Of a stretch of 64,000 nt of DNA, positions 25,639 through 34,512 are shown one piece after another. Under the pieces are notes generated by a model, which made no database searches, was not told where the DNA came from, and saw nothing but the letters and a program-made list of their open reading frames with translations. Every line of letters starts with the position of its first letter. Position 1 is the first letter of the stretch. This DNA comes from Sphingomonas sp. PAMC26645 (GTDB lineage: Bacteria; Pseudomonadota; Alphaproteobacteria; Sphingomonadales; Sphingomonadaceae). Both the position numbers and the translations under genes were made by a program. The stretch is from NCBI RefSeq assembly GCF_004795835.1, contig NZ_CP039249.1, positions 864,501-928,500 on the forward strand, written 5' to 3'.

Positions 25639-25889
25639 GCGTCGACCTTGTCGATCAGGTGCACGCCGCCGCGGCCGACCGAGACGAGCAGCCGGCGGCC
25701 CTCGAAATCGATCACCGCGAGGCGCAGGCCCGGCGAAATCATCATCGTTTCCTTGACGCCGATCAGCCGCGTCGAGGGCTTGCCCGGGATCCGGCTCTCG
25801 AACTTGCGCCACAGGTACAGGCAGCCGAACATCAGTCCGCACACCAGTGGCAGCAGAATGACGAGCTTGAGGATATAGGTCCAAAGCAT
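25635..25889 (-). CDS. fliO: Flagellar biosynthetic protein FliO
   Basis: Small membrane protein (84 residues) that helps assemble the FliP ring. It has one N-terminal transmembrane helix (about residues 6-26, ILKLVILLPLVCGLMFGCLYLW) followed by a soluble part with the conserved ETMMISPGLRLAVIDFEGRR and VGRGGVHLI segments. The length is typical of the short alphaproteobacterial form. It overlaps fliP by ATGA and starts 6 bases after fliN. Confidence 0.85.
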   Translation of the reverse strand: MLWTYILKLVILLPLVCGLMFGCLYLWRKFESRIPGKPSTRLIGVKETMMISPGLRLAVIDFEGRRLLVSVGRGGVHLIDKVDA

Positions 25890-25895
25890 CGTGGT

Positions 25896-26198
25896 TCAGC
25901 CGCGCCCAACGAGTGATTTGTCGGGGCTGACGAGCTCGGTCATCCGCACGCCGAAGCGCTCGCCGACCGTCACGACTTCGCCGCGCCCGATCAGCGTGCC
26001 GTTGACGAATACATCAAGCAGTTCGTTGGCCTGGCGATCGAGCTCGATCACGCTGGATTCGCCGAGCGCGAGCAGTTCGCGCAACGTCAGGCTGGTCGAG
26101 CCGATCTCAACGGTCAGCTTGACGTCGACATCCTGGAGCAGCCGGAAATTGGCGGCCACGGCGGCGTCGACTGGGAAGCCTCCGGTCATGTCGTTCAT
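25896..26198 (-). CDS. fliN: Flagellar switch protein FliN
   Basis: C-ring component that binds phospho-CheY and docks FliH for export. The 100 residues are essentially the SpoA domain: DVDVKLTVEIGSTSLTLREL, VIELDRQANELLDVFVNG and RGEVVTVGERFGVRMTEL. The start at 26198 overlaps the fliM stop (ATGA). Confidence 0.95.
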   Translation of the reverse strand: MNDMTGGFPVDAAVAANFRLLQDVDVKLTVEIGSTSLTLRELLALGESSVIELDRQANELLDVFVNGTLIGRGEVVTVGERFGVRMTELVSPDKSLVGRG

Positions 26199-27157
26199 GC
26201 TGCAAATCCTTCGTCGAAACTTGTAATCGAGGTGAGCTGGATGGCGGCGAAGCCGTTGGATGTGCCGACCGTGCCGCAGCCGAGCCGGTTGTTGCCGACC
26301 ATTACCGGCACGTCGCCCGAGATGGTGATCGGGATCACGTCGCCGGGCTTCAGGTCCATCAGCATCGTCAGCTTGACGACCGGCTCGGCGAGCACCGAGC
26401 GGATCGGGAAGCGCACGTTCATGGCGGCCCGGGTCAGTTCGGTGCGCCAGGCCGGATCCGGCTCGGCCGACTTGCCGACGACCTTCGCGGTCAGCGACGG
26501 CGCGTGCGGCTTCAGCGCGGACACGGGGTAAACGAGATCGAGGAACACGGGCTTTGCGGTGCCTGCGGCGATCCCGAAGCGCGTGACGATCATTGCATCC
26601 TCGCCGTCGAGATCGGCGATCATCGCCGGGTTCACCTCGACGCGAGTCGGCAGGAAGTCGAACCGCGCCATCGGCTCCCATGCGGTCTTCAGCGGCGCGG
26701 CGATCATCTGGCCGATCCGCGCGACCATCGCTTCTGCGGCGGGGGAGAACTCGGTCGGCAGGGTATGGGGCGCGGCACCGATACCGCCGAAGAACATGTC
26801 GAGCATCTCGAGCACGAACTTGCCGTCCATGATGCACAGCGCCTGCGCCATCCCCGGTGTCATGATCAGCGGTAGCCACGCGGTCAGCGCATCGCTGCGT
26901 TCCGCCCGGTAATCGGTGAAGCGCTGGACCACCAACGGCTCGGCCCAGCAGCGCACTTCCTGGCGGAGCAACGGCTCGAACACGCCGCGCAAACCGCGCG
27001 CGAACCGTGCCGAGAGGTGCTGCAACGAATGCAGGTCGCCGAACGGATTGAGCTTGGCCCCGCCGAGCACGCCCTGATGCAGAACGCCCTCCTTGGGCGA
27101 GCCGGAGCGATCCCGGTCGCGTCGCTCGCGTGTCTTTGCTGAGGCCTCGTTAACCAT
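26195..27157 (-). CDS. fliM: Flagellar switch protein FliM
   Basis: Rotor C-ring protein of 320 residues: a CheC-like middle domain (about 45-225) with the usual LPTEFSPAAEAMVARIGQMI region and a C-terminal SpoA domain with LKPGDVIPI. The extreme N-terminus, where the CheY-binding LSQxEIDAL motif normally sits, instead reads MVNEASAKTRERRDRDRSGS and lacks that motif. Phospho-CheY binding through FliM may therefore be altered, or carried mainly by FliN. It overlaps fliN and is 3 bases from fliL. Confidence 0.92.
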   Translation of the reverse strand: MVNEASAKTRERRDRDRSGSPKEGVLHQGVLGGAKLNPFGDLHSLQHLSARFARGLRGVFEPLLRQEVRCWAEPLVVQRFTDYRAERSDALTAWLPLIMTPGMAQALCIMDGKFVLEMLDMFFGGIGAAPHTLPTEFSPAAEAMVARIGQMIAAPLKTAWEPMARFDFLPTRVEVNPAMIADLDGEDAMIVTRFGIAAGTAKPVFLDLVYPVSALKPHAPSLTAKVVGKSAEPDPAWRTELTRAAMNVRFPIRSVLAEPVVKLTMLMDLKPGDVIPITISGDVPVMVGNNRLGCGTVGTSNGFAAIQLTSITSFDEGFAA

Positions 27158-27160
27158 GAC

Positions 27161-27790
27161 TCACTGAACGACGAAACTGGTAAAGTAAACGTTACCGATG
27201 CCGCCGAATCCTTCCTTCTGCTTGAGCGTATCGTTGATCGCTTTGGCGAGGCGGACCTGCAGCTGGCGCTTGCCGTCGCTGCTCATCACCTGCTCCTCGG
27301 TGGTGTCGCCGAGCGCCATTAGGATCGCAGACCGGACCGCGATGTCGTTGGTCTTGAGGTTGGTGATGACGGTGTCGTCGTACGGCGTGGAGACCGCGAC
27401 ACCGACCTGGACGAAGTGCACCGAGTCCTGGAGATTCGAGGTGAAATCCTTCTCCAGCGGGTAATAGGTGGAGGCGTATTTATCGCCGCCCTGCCCTGCG
27501 GGGGGCTTCATCCCGTGGTTTTCGGGAGCTGCTTCCTCGCCGCCGTGACCGCCGCCTTCGCCGCCCTCGGTCGCGTGCTTCTGCTCACTTTTTGGGACGA
27601 GCTTGGGCTTGCCATCCTCGGCTTCGGCGGCGTAACCGCCACCGCCGATCAGCCCAGCACTGGACGCATAGACGCCCGCGCCGACGCCACCGCCGACCAG
27701 CACCAGCAGCGCCACGCCGCCGATCAGGATCGTCTTCATCTTACCCTTTTTCTTCGGGGCGGCGTCGGGCGTTTCTTTTGTGTCGCTCAT
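27161..27790 (-). CDS. fliL: Flagellar basal body-associated protein FliL
   Basis: Single-pass inner-membrane protein that surrounds the stator and modulates torque. Of 209 residues, a Lys-rich cytoplasmic start (KKKGKMKT) leads to one transmembrane helix (about 20-42), a Gly/Glu-rich linker (EGGEGGGHGGEEAAPENHG) and a C-terminal stomatin-like domain ending YFTSFVVQ. Confidence 0.92.
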   Translation of the reverse strand: MSDTKETPDAAPKKKGKMKTILIGGVALLVLVGGGVGAGVYASSAGLIGGGGYAAEAEDGKPKLVPKSEQKHATEGGEGGGHGGEEAAPENHGMKPPAGQGGDKYASTYYPLEKDFTSNLQDSVHFVQVGVAVSTPYDDTVITNLKTNDIAVRSAILMALGDTTEEQVMSSDGKRQLQVRLAKAINDTLKQKEGFGGIGNVYFTSFVVQ

Positions 27791-27809
27791 GATTTCAGGG
27801 TCCTTCGGT

Positions 27810-28967
27810 TCAAGCGATTCGGATGTCGTCGGGCGCGTCCGCGATCACGGTCGAGACCGGCGCGGGGCGATTCGGGGTTTGCGGAGTCGCGGGCGCGCGC
27901 TGCTGTTGGGCACCGCTGTCGCCGAGCGATCCTTGCGAAAGCTTCAACCCGCGCGCTTCGGCGAGTTCGGCGAGCCGCGGCTGCGCGTCCGCCAGCAACG
28001 TCCGCGTCGCGGCCTGCTCGGCGTTGAAGTGCACGCGGACCGTATCGCCTTCCGTCTTCACCGAAACGTCGATCGCGCCAAGCGCATCGGGGACAAGGCG
28101 GATGCGCGTGTCGACTGCATCGGCGGCGTCGCGGAGCATCTCGATTCGTTCAATCATCGCGTGCGGCCAGCGCTCCTGGCGCATGTCTAGTGGCGCCTGC
28201 TGCGCGTCGGCGACCTTGATCTCATGTGCTGCGGCGGCACCGACCGGGGTCAGCGGCGTGTCGGAAGGCGCGGCGAGGGTATCTGGCTCTTCATGCTTCT
28301 TGGTCGCCGCCTGGATCGCCGCACCGAATACCATCGCGGCCGACGCGACCGTGCCGGGTTGCGGCTGGACGACATCGGGTTGCGCGGCGACGAGCGTGAC
28401 GGGGGACGTATCGGGCATGCTCCACCGCGGCGCGTCGGTGGCGGGCGTATCCGTGGTCGGTATAGCCACGGCCTGCGCGGTCGGCTTTACCGGGGGCAAC
28501 GCGGCCATGATCGCGGCGGCGAACTGCGTTGCGGGTGTGCCCTCGGCTTGAGTCGGCGCGGAAGGCAGGGGCGGTTGGGGCCCGGTCGGCATGGGCGTTG
28601 GCGTGGCGGCTTGCGGCTGCAACTGCGTGAACACCGGCCGTTGCACGGTCGTCGGCAGGGTGCCGGCTCCACTCACACCGCTCGCAACGGCCGAGGGAGT
28701 AGGGAAAACGGGGGCGGACGTTACGACGATCGGCTGCCACACGAACGTGAGGTCAGGCGCAATATCCGGCAGCGGCAAGGCGTTGCCGGTCGCGGCGTCG
28801 TCCTGCCGGGGCTCGTCTTCCGGCGCTACGGCGGAAGGTTCGGGTTTCGCTTCGTCGCTGACCTGCTCGAAGGCGCCCGCGAAATCGCCCGACTCGCCGC
28901 CACTCTTCGCAGCAGAGGCGCGAGGATGGAGGGGAACGGTACGGGAAAGGGTCGCGGTCTGGATCAT
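27810..28967 (-). CDS. fliK: Flagellar hook-length control protein FliK
   Basis: Molecular ruler that is secreted during hook growth and switches FlhB specificity. 385 residues: a long, low-complexity Pro/Ala/Thr-rich ruler region and a compact C-terminal domain (about 270-370) with IRLVPDALGAIDVSVKTEGD, which matches the FliK C-terminal core (L.P..LG.v.v). The start at 28967 is chosen because it lies about 25 bases after the predicted sigma-54 transcription start; an ATG 33 bases further up would lie upstream of that start. It heads the fliKLMNOPQR-flhB operon. Confidence 0.88.
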   Translation of the reverse strand: MIQTATLSRTVPLHPRASAAKSGGESGDFAGAFEQVSDEAKPEPSAVAPEDEPRQDDAATGNALPLPDIAPDLTFVWQPIVVTSAPVFPTPSAVASGVSGAGTLPTTVQRPVFTQLQPQAATPTPMPTGPQPPLPSAPTQAEGTPATQFAAAIMAALPPVKPTAQAVAIPTTDTPATDAPRWSMPDTSPVTLVAAQPDVVQPQPGTVASAAMVFGAAIQAATKKHEEPDTLAAPSDTPLTPVGAAAAHEIKVADAQQAPLDMRQERWPHAMIERIEMLRDAADAVDTRIRLVPDALGAIDVSVKTEGDTVRVHFNAEQAATRTLLADAQPRLAELAEARGLKLSQGSLGDSGAQQQRAPATPQTPNRPAPVSTVIADAPDDIRIA

Positions 28968-29000
28968 TCGGGCACTCGCGTTCGGGCTTCTCCCCGACAC

Positions 29001-29426
29001 TCAGCAAGGATCGTGCCGAACCTTCCGAAAGGCGGGTGCCTCTTCCATCGCGCGGATCGCTTTCAACACCGCATCGGCGTCGGCGCGGGCGAGGAGCTTC
29101 TCGACCGCGCTCTGGTCGCGCTTGGCGGCGCGCGTTGCTTCCGCTGCGCGCTCGACATGAAATTCGGCCGCCTGCACGCGTTCTACGGCAGCGTTGGCGG
29201 ATTGCTGCAGGCGGTCGCGGTAGTGCGCGGCGGCGCCGAGCGATACGGCGACCTGCGTTTCATGGACCGGCGCGACCGCTTCGGCGAGCAAGGCGATGCG
29301 GCCGGACAGCGCCTGTTCGCTGGCGAACTTGTCATGCGCGCGCGCTTCGTCTGCGCGGGTCAGCCCGAGCTGTAGCGTGCGGACGCGGTGGATGCGCGCG
29401 AGGGTCTTGCCGCGGGCATCCGCCAT
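29001..29426 (-). CDS. fliJ: Flagellar export protein FliJ
   Basis: Soluble coiled-coil protein (141 residues) that couples the FliI ATPase ring to the export gate. It is almost entirely helical, rich in Ala, Arg, Glu and Gln, as expected, but has no strong sequence motif; the identity rests on this plus position directly after fliI (one base gap). Its last bases overlap the sigma-54 promoter of the fliK operon. Confidence 0.82.
   Translation of the reverse strand: MADARGKTLARIHRVRTLQLGLTRADEARAHDKFASEQALSGRIALLAEAVAPVHETQVAVSLGAAAHYRDRLQQSANAAVERVQAAEFHVERAAEATRAAKRDQSAVEKLLARADADAVLKAIRAMEEAPAFRKVRHDPC
29003..29018 (-). promoter_or_regulatory. Sigma-54 promoter of the fliK-flhB operon
   Basis: Minus strand CGGCACGATCCTTGCT: GG at 29017-29016 and GC at 29005-29004 separated by 10 bases, as sigma-54 requires. 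It overlaps the fliJ stop codon. The expected transcription start (about 28992) leaves a 25-base leader before fliK. Confidence 0.78.
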
Positions 29427-29427
29427 C

Positions 29428-30753
29428 TCAGCCGCCGAAAACGCCGGTCAGTTCGGCGACCGCATCGTTCAGCGAGACGTTTTCGTCGGCGTCCTGGCGG
29501 ATATATTCCATGACTGCGGGGTGGCAGGCGATGGCGGCGTCGATCGCGGGATCGGCGCCGTGACGATAGGCGCCCATCAGCACGAGATCGCGGTTTTCCT
29601 CGTACGTCGCGAGGTGGCGGCGGAGCGTCCGCGCGGCCTTGGCGTGGTGCGAGGGGACGATGTCGGTCATCACGCGGCTGACCGACGGGCCGATGTCGAT
29701 CGCTGGGTACACCCCGCGCTCGGCGAGGTGGCGGTTGAGGACGATGTGGCCGTCGAGGATCGAGCGCGCGGAGTCGACTACGGGATCGTTCCCGTCGTCG
29801 CCATCCGCCAGCACCGTGTAGATCGCGGTGATCGAGCCGCCGGTGTGGACGTCGACGCCCGCGCGCTCAATCAGGTTCGGCAGCATCGCGATGGCGCTGG
29901 GCGGATAGCCGCGCGCGGATGCAGGCTCGCCGAGTGCGAGACCGATCTCGCGACCGGCGTGGGCGACGCGGGTGAGTGAGTCCATGATCAGCAGGACCTT
30001 CTTCCCCTCGTCGCGGAAAGATTCGGCGATCGCGTGCGCCCTTAGCGCGCCGCGGATGCGGAGGACGGGGGAGTGGTTGGCAGGGACCGCAACGACGACC
30101 GAGCGTTTCCGCGCTGCACCCGCGACCTTGGTTTCGAGGAAGTCGGCGACTTCGCGGCTACGCTCGCCGATCAGGCCGATCACGATCACGTCGGCCTGCG
30201 CGGCGCGGACGATCATGCCGAGCAGCACCGACTTGCCGACGCCCGAGCCCGCCATGATGCCGACGCGCTGGCCCTGGCCTATAGTGAGCAGGCCGTTGAT
30301 CGCGCGCACGCCGACGTCGAGCGGTTCGAGCACGCGGCCACGATCGAGCGGCGACTGAAGTTTCCCCGCGAGAGGCCAGCGCCCGGCGCCGCGGATCGGG
30401 CCGAGACCGTCGATCGGCTTGCCCGCGCCGTCAACGACGCGGCCGAGCATGGCCGCCCCGACTTCGGCCTCGCCCGGCGCGCCGATCGGCTTGACCGGTG
30501 CGCGGGGGAGGAGGGCGGCGGGGCCACCGAGGTTCATCATCAACGTGCGGCCGTTGCGGAAGCCGATGACTTCCGCCTCGACGCTCGCCGCGCCTTCGCC
30601 GACCTGGCAGACGGTGCCGACGGGTAGCGTCAGGCCGACCGCTTCCATGAGCAGCCCGTCGAACGAGGCGAGGCGGCCGGAGACCTTGGGCTTGGCGACG
30701 AAATCGGCGTTGGAGAGGGTTTCGAGATAGTCGGCGGTAAAGCGATTCAGCAT
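29428..30753 (-). CDS. fliI: Flagellum-specific ATPase FliI
   Basis: Export ATPase, hexameric and related to F1 beta. 441 residues with Walker A (AGSGVGKSVLLGM, about residue 165), Walker B (VLLIMDSLTRVAHAGREIGLALGEP) and the conserved RGYPPS segment. FliH regulates it and FliJ forms the stalk; both genes are adjacent. The start overlaps the fliH stop by 7 bases. Confidence 0.95.
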   Translation of the reverse strand: MLNRFTADYLETLSNADFVAKPKVSGRLASFDGLLMEAVGLTLPVGTVCQVGEGAASVEAEVIGFRNGRTLMMNLGGPAALLPRAPVKPIGAPGEAEVGAAMLGRVVDGAGKPIDGLGPIRGAGRWPLAGKLQSPLDRGRVLEPLDVGVRAINGLLTIGQGQRVGIMAGSGVGKSVLLGMIVRAAQADVIVIGLIGERSREVADFLETKVAGAARKRSVVVAVPANHSPVLRIRGALRAHAIAESFRDEGKKVLLIMDSLTRVAHAGREIGLALGEPASARGYPPSAIAMLPNLIERAGVDVHTGGSITAIYTVLADGDDGNDPVVDSARSILDGHIVLNRHLAERGVYPAIDIGPSVSRVMTDIVPSHHAKAARTLRRHLATYEENRDLVLMGAYRHGADPAIDAAIACHPAVMEYIRQDADENVSLNDAVAELTGVFGG

Positions 30754-31484
30754 TTGGGCACCGGCACGCGGTCGATCGCCTGCGCGAGCTGATCGAGCCA
30801 GAGTTCCGGACCGTCCTCGACGATCGTCGACGCGCTTTCGAGCACGAAGCTGCCGCGCGCGACGTTGGGGTCGCCGGCAGCGAAGATCGACTTGGGCAAC
30901 CGGCCTTCGAGCAGCGCGACATCGTCCGGGTGGACGCGGAGCAGCGCGGATTCGGCAGAGTCGGACAGGAGTTCGGCGGCGGTCTCGATCCGGCCGGCAA
31001 GGACGTCAGGCGCGATGCCGACTTCGCCGACGAGTTTCGAGACGAGGAAGAGCACCGTCTGGCGGAGCTGCGCCGCAACGCGGTCGCGGTCGATCCGGTC
31101 GTTGCCGAGCGCGGTGGCGAGGTCGCCGAGCAGCGCGCCGTCGCGTGTAGCCGTCTCCTGCGCAGCCGCGGCCGCAGCGGCGAGACCCTCCGCATAGCCG
31201 GCAGCATGCGCGTCGGCGAGCGGGTCGATGAACGACGATTCGCTCACCGGATCGAGCGGATCCCAGCCGGCGGTCGGGTTCACGTCCTTGTCCGCTGGGC
31301 TGAAGTGGCGTGGCGAACTCGGCTCCGACGAGAAGTTCGGGGACGCGAAGTTGGTCGGACGCACCGTCGCACGCTCGCAGATATCCGCAGCGGCGAACCC
31401 GGCGGGCGGTGCAAATGCGCTCGCCAGGACGTTCGCCGTCGTCGTGTGACGCGACGCGAAGCCCGCGGTGAAGCCGTTAGACAT
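30747..31484 (-). CDS. fliH: Flagellar assembly protein FliH
   Basis: Regulator of the FliI ATPase and link to the C-ring. 245 residues; the first about 85 are poorly conserved, then an Ala-rich helical stretch (DPLADAHAAGYAEGLAAAA with the Gx3Gx3-type pattern of FliH) and a C-terminal domain (VHPDDVALLEGRLPKSIF) like V-ATPase subunit E. The ATG at 31484 overlaps the fliG stop by 8 bases. Confidence 0.85.
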   Translation of the reverse strand: MSNGFTAGFASRHTTTANVLASAFAPPAGFAAADICERATVRPTNFASPNFSSEPSSPRHFSPADKDVNPTAGWDPLDPVSESSFIDPLADAHAAGYAEGLAAAAAAAQETATRDGALLGDLATALGNDRIDRDRVAAQLRQTVLFLVSKLVGEVGIAPDVLAGRIETAAELLSDSAESALLRVHPDDVALLEGRLPKSIFAAGDPNVARGSFVLESASTIVEDGPELWLDQLAQAIDRVPVPKC

Positions 31485-32487
31485 AATCGTCTTCCCCCCC
31501 GCCCATCTGGATCGTGCCGTCCTTCGCCAGCCCACGCGCGATCGCGATCATCGCCTTCTGCGCCTCGAGCACTTCGGCGAGCTTCATCGGCCCGCGTGCC
31601 TCCATCTCGTCGCGAATGCCGTCCGCCGCGCGTGCAGACATGCAGCCGAGGAAGCGGTTGCGAATCGTCTCGTCGACGCCCTTGAGCGACTTGGTCAGGA
31701 TCTCGCTGTCGACGTTGCGGATCAGCGTGCCGAGATTCTTGTCGTCGAGCGCGAGCAGATTGTCGAAGACGAACATCGCCTCCTCGATCGCCTTCGCCAC
31801 TTCGCGGTCGATCTTGAACAGCTTCGGCATGACGCGCTGTTCGGTTGCCTTGCGCGCACCCGACAGGATCTTGGCCGCCTCGCGCGTGCCGCCGAGCGTG
31901 ACGCCGACCGAGCCGGGCGCCGCCGCGGTGCGGTTGGCGAGTACGATCTTCAACGTCTCGACTGCCTCGGGCGTGATCGGCCCGAGCCGCGCGATGCGGT
32001 GAAGGATGTCGGGCTGGACCGCATCGGGCAGCAGTTCGAGCACCTGGCCACCGATCGACGCGTCGAGATTGGCGATCAACACCGCGGCGATCTGCGGATG
32101 CTCCTTCTCGATCATCGCGGCGATCTCGGGCGCGTCGAGCCAGTCGAGCAGTTCGAGTTCGCACGCGGCTTCCGGCGGGGTGATCCGCGCGAGCACGCTT
32201 TCCGCTTTCTCGGGACCGAGCGCGCGGTTCATCACCGCCTCGATCTGCGGGCGCGGGTCGAAGCCGATCGCAGTCCGCTCGCGCGCGCGACCGACGAAAT
32301 CGTCGAGCACGTCCTCGACCTCCTGCTCCGACACGTCGGCGACCTTGAACATCGCCGCGCCGAGCTGGCGGACTTCCTCGGGCTCCAGTTTCTGGAGGAT
32401 GGCCGCGGCCTCCTCCTCGCCGACGAGCATCATCAGCACCGCGGCGCGCTCGACGCCGGTGTAGGTACGGATGGCGACTTCACTCAC
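31477..32487 (-). CDS. fliG: Flagellar motor switch protein FliG
   Basis: Rotor protein that takes torque from the stators; 336 residues, standard length. The middle EHPQ motif is present (IEKEHPQIAAVLIANL) and the C-terminal torque helix region (about 270-330) has LKGVDETIRNRFLGCMSARA, where charged residues meet MotA. The C-terminus ends GGEDDYV. It overlaps fliF (ATGA at 32487). Confidence 0.96.
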   Translation of the reverse strand: MSEVAIRTYTGVERAAVLMMLVGEEEAAAILQKLEPEEVRQLGAAMFKVADVSEQEVEDVLDDFVGRARERTAIGFDPRPQIEAVMNRALGPEKAESVLARITPPEAACELELLDWLDAPEIAAMIEKEHPQIAAVLIANLDASIGGQVLELLPDAVQPDILHRIARLGPITPEAVETLKIVLANRTAAAPGSVGVTLGGTREAAKILSGARKATEQRVMPKLFKIDREVAKAIEEAMFVFDNLLALDDKNLGTLIRNVDSEILTKSLKGVDETIRNRFLGCMSARAADGIRDEMEARGPMKLAEVLEAQKAMIAIARGLAKDGTIQMGGGEDDYV

Positions 32488-34148
32488 TTCGCGTCCGCCT
32501 TGATCATGTCGCGCACGGCGAGCGCAGCGCGCGTCGGATTGTCGCGGGTGAAGCCGCGAACCGCGCCGATCCGGTCGTCATAGCCGCGCGTGTTCTCGAG
32601 CTGGTCGAGGCTGACGGGGGCCGCGACCGCCATGCCGTCTGCAGCCGCGCCGATCGGCTGGCCGAGCGCGGGGCGCGTGCCGGCATCGTCGCGCTTCTTC
32701 GTCAGCGCCTTGGCGATCGGGCGGACGCCCAGGAGGAGCACAAGCAGCGCGATCAGGATCGCGGTGCCGTTGCGGGCGAGCACCGGCAGCCAGGCGTTGT
32801 CGTACCAGGCGGGACCGGCGGCGGCATCGGTGGCACCGGCGAACTTGCGGCTGATGACCGTTACGTTGTCGTTGCGCGCCTGATCGAACCCGACCGCGCT
32901 TTTCACGAGATCGGTGATCTGGTTGATCTCCATCGCTGTGCGGCGGGTCTTGTCCGGATCGCGGAGGAGGACGGCGACCGACAGGCGCTTGACCCCGCCC
33001 GGCGTGGCGCGCGTGACCGAGACTTCGCGGCCGAGGTCGTAGGCGCGCTGATACTGGTCGGACTGCTTCATCGCATCGGGCGCTGCGCCACCGGCGACCG
33101 GCTGTGCGGCCGTACCCGGATTGCCCGTCGCGGCCTGCGGTGCGGACAGCGTGCTGGCGGCAGGCGGCGTATTGCTCAGCGCGCCCGGAATACCACCGGG
33201 AGCACCGGCGCCGCCGTCCTTCTGGTTGCCGGTCCAGTTGCCCGTCTCGGCGCGCAGCACGCCCTGCTTCTCATAGCTTTCGCGCGTCGCCTGGCTTTCG
33301 TCGAGATTGACGTCGGCCTGGACTTCCGCGGTGAAATTGCCCGCGCCGACCAGCGGCGTCAGCAACGCAATCAGTTGCGTGCGATACTTGTCCTCGACGC
33401 GGCGCTGGATATCGATCCGCGCATCGCTGGCCGCCCCAGCGCCTTCGTTGCCGCCGGCCTTGGTGAGCAGCGCGCCCATCTGGTCGACGATCGTCACTGC
33501 CTCGGGCTTCATCCCCGGCACCGACGAGGCGACGAGGTTGATGATCGAGCTGACCTGCGCATCGCTCAGCGAACGGCCACCCTGAAGCTTCAGGATCACC
33601 GACGCGGAGGGCGCAGCGTTGTCGCGAACGAACACGGAGGCTTCGGGCATGGCCAGATGCACGCGCGCCTCGGCAACCGCGTCGATCTCCTCGATCGACT
33701 TCGCCATCTCGGACTCGCGTGCCTGGCGAAGACGCTCGCCTTCCACGGCGCGCGAAACGCCCATCGGCAGCTGGTCGAGGATCGCATAGCCGCCGGGCGC
33801 CGCTTTCGGCAGGCCCTGGCCCGCGAGCAGCATCTTCGCGCGGCTGTAATCGTCCTCGCCGACGGTCAGCGCGCCGGTGCCTTCGTCGATATGGCTCTTG
33901 ATGTTGGCGGTCGTCAGCGCGGACGTCACCGCGGCCTTGTCCGAATCGGGGAGGCCGCTGAACAGCGTCTTCTGCGTCGGCGTCGACAGGCTCATCCACG
34001 CAAGCGCGGCGGCGGCGATCAGGCCGACCATCAACGCCATCGGCAGCGAGCGGCGGACCGCCGGCTGCGCCATGACGCCCTTGATCTGCTGGAGGGGATT
34101 GGCGAACCGTTCGGTGCCGCCGGGCGAAGGGATGAGTGCGGTGCTCAT
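32484..34148 (-). CDS. fliF: Flagellar MS-ring protein FliF
   Basis: Inner-membrane ring on which the flagellum is built; 554 residues. One transmembrane helix near residue 40 (LPMALMVGLIAAAALAW), two ring-building YscJ/FliF domains (about 60-300; RVHLAMPEASVFVRD, EAVTIVDQMG), a Gly/Ala/Pro-rich loop (about 310-360), a second membrane helix near 460 (TAILIALLVLLLGV) and a short FliG-binding cytoplasmic tail. It starts one base after the fliE stop. Confidence 0.96.
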   Translation of the reverse strand: MSTALIPSPGGTERFANPLQQIKGVMAQPAVRRSLPMALMVGLIAAAALAWMSLSTPTQKTLFSGLPDSDKAAVTSALTTANIKSHIDEGTGALTVGEDDYSRAKMLLAGQGLPKAAPGGYAILDQLPMGVSRAVEGERLRQARESEMAKSIEEIDAVAEARVHLAMPEASVFVRDNAAPSASVILKLQGGRSLSDAQVSSIINLVASSVPGMKPEAVTIVDQMGALLTKAGGNEGAGAASDARIDIQRRVEDKYRTQLIALLTPLVGAGNFTAEVQADVNLDESQATRESYEKQGVLRAETGNWTGNQKDGGAGAPGGIPGALSNTPPAASTLSAPQAATGNPGTAAQPVAGGAAPDAMKQSDQYQRAYDLGREVSVTRATPGGVKRLSVAVLLRDPDKTRRTAMEINQITDLVKSAVGFDQARNDNVTVISRKFAGATDAAAGPAWYDNAWLPVLARNGTAILIALLVLLLGVRPIAKALTKKRDDAGTRPALGQPIGAAADGMAVAAPVSLDQLENTRGYDDRIGAVRGFTRDNPTRAALAVRDMIKADAK

Positions 34149-34149
34149 G

Positions 34150-34512
34150 TCAGACCGGCATGCTCATGATATCCTTGTAGGCGGACAGCAGCTTGTTGCG
34201 GACCTGCAACGTTGCCTCGAACCCGACCGACGCCTGCTGGCGGGCGAGCATCACCTTCGCGATGTCGACCGTCTCGCCGCGCTCATAGCTTTCGCTGAGT
34301 TTGGCGGCCTGGGTCTGGCCGTCGTTGACGCTCTTCAGCGCGGTTTCCATCGAGTCGGCAAAGCTGGTGGGCTTGACCGTCTCGGTCGGCGTGACGGTCC
34401 CGGCGGCACCGGCGCGCGAGAGCGCTTGGTTGCGTTCGAGGATCTGCGAGCGCAGCGCCATGACGCGGTCGACGCTCATCGCGCCGCCGCCGATGCCGGA
34501 TACGCCGCTCAT
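34150..34512 (-). CDS. fliE: Flagellar hook-basal body protein FliE
   Basis: Adapter between MS ring and rod; 120 residues with the conserved C-terminal GETVDIAKVMLARQQASVGFE and NKLLSAYKDIMSMPV. The ATG at 34512 overlaps the stop of the sigma-54 activator gene (ATGA), so the regulator and fliEFGHIJ appear to form one operon. Confidence 0.94.
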   Translation of the reverse strand: MSGVSGIGGGAMSVDRVMALRSQILERNQALSRAGAAGTVTPTETVKPTSFADSMETALKSVNDGQTQAAKLSESYERGETVDIAKVMLARQQASVGFEATLQVRNKLLSAYKDIMSMPV

